Shown here piece by piece: positions 32,573 to 32,673 of a DNA stretch of 32,673 nt. Where the stretch lies: contig CAOJQZ010000024.1 of NCBI GenBank assembly GCA_948441955.1, forward strand, positions 1 to 32,673, given 5' to 3'. The translations under genes were made by a program, and so were the position numbers. The notes under the pieces were generated by a model. It did no database searches and was not told where the DNA came from. It saw only the letters and a list, made by a program, of their open reading frames with translations. The stretch comes from an uncultured Lachnospiraceae bacterium (GTDB lineage Bacteria; Bacillota; Clostridia; Lachnospirales; Lachnospiraceae). Numbering within the stretch: position 1 is the first letter of the stretch; each line of letters starts with the position of its first letter.

Positions 32573-32655
32573 AACGCTCCATCAGATAATAATTGAATAT
32601 GCCGGCAAGCCATTAGATGGATCGTTATCTGCTGGCTTGCCGAAATTGTTTTGTC
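32573..32655 (+). ncRNA. Structured RNA element or attenuator of unknown type
   Basis: A perfect 10-bp stem (CGGCAAGCCA 32603-32612, TGGCTTGCCG 32633-32642) with an inner AGAT/ATCT stem is followed by AAATTGTTTTG and looks like a terminator. The upstream strand 32573-32583 can pair with 32616-32626 (10 of 11) in the terminator loop. Strand 32579-32589 can pair with 32625-32635 (10 of 11), opening the stem. Such overlapping options resemble an attenuator or riboswitch, but no known class fits my reading. It could be a plain terminator of the nitroreductase gene. Confidence 0.4.
32603..32653 (+). terminator. Terminator hairpin near right edge
   Basis: Stem CGGCAAGCCA / TGGCTTGCCG (32603-32612 and 32633-32642) is followed by a T-rich tail (TTGTTTTGT, about 32646-32654). 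It would end the nitroreductase transcript or the putative short transcript from 32570. Confidence 0.7.
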
Positions 32656-32673
32656 ATAAACCAGAAAAATAGT

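Overview
The window reads as chromosomal DNA from a spore-forming Firmicute, most likely a gut-type Lachnospiraceae (Clostridia). I infer this from the moderate G+C, the frequent AGGAGG-type ribosome binding sites with some GTG/TTG starts, the gene order pyrH-frr-uppS-cdsA-dxr-rseP, a YtrA-type GntR/ABC operon, a VanG-like ligase beside a VanT-like racemase, and candidate mother-cell and forespore sporulation promoters. No species can be named from the sequence alone. No rRNA, tRNA, CRISPR array, transposase or phage module was seen.

Layout. 1-2038: a DUF2200 protein with a good terminator, then an AlbA_2/RecG-like ATP-binding regulator with its own promoter. 2052-8097: a long operon for nucleotide supply, ribosome recycling, undecaprenyl and CDP-diacylglycerol lipid synthesis, the MEP isoprenoid pathway and site-2 proteolysis, ending in an OB-fold-like lipoprotein whose signal peptide appears frameshifted by one base. 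8095-11136: a minus-strand peptidoglycan-binding protein with a sigma-K-like promoter, then a membrane-anchored transglutaminase-like protein overlapping a small prepilin peptidase. 11139-15514: carA-carB behind a near-consensus promoter. 15516-19901: a 44-bp perfect palindrome, a self-regulated-looking GntR/ABC transporter operon and a membrane protein of unknown function. 19978-21859 (minus): type I asparaginase and two small proteins of unknown function with sporulation-like promoters. 21903-22985: a PHP phosphoesterase and a YerC/TrpR-like regulator. 23184-25391: VanG-like D-Ala-D-Ser ligase plus alanine/serine racemase. 25478-27624: a NatAB-like ABC exporter. 27655-30238: a PilZ protein, an orphan protein with a PD-(D/E)XK nuclease signature, a GNAT acetyltransferase and a decayed stretch. 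30312-32523: a DUF1015 protein and a nitroreductase, divergently transcribed. The last about 110 bases hold a possible promoter and a structured RNA or terminator with competing pairings.

How the genes fit together. The core operons supply pyrimidines (pyrH, carAB), isoprenoids (dxr, uppS), membrane lipid precursors (cdsA) and wall carrier lipid (uppS). The VanG/VanT-like pair would alter peptidoglycan termini from D-Ala-D-Ala towards D-Ala-D-Ser. The minus-strand sporulation candidates (8095-9357, 21075-21548, 21604-21801) may act in spore envelope formation. The most unusual points are the orphan nuclease-like protein, the reduced van pair, the sporulation-promoter trio, the frameshifted lipoprotein leader, the long palindrome and the structured element at the right edge. 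I did not find a clear complete new multi-gene system.
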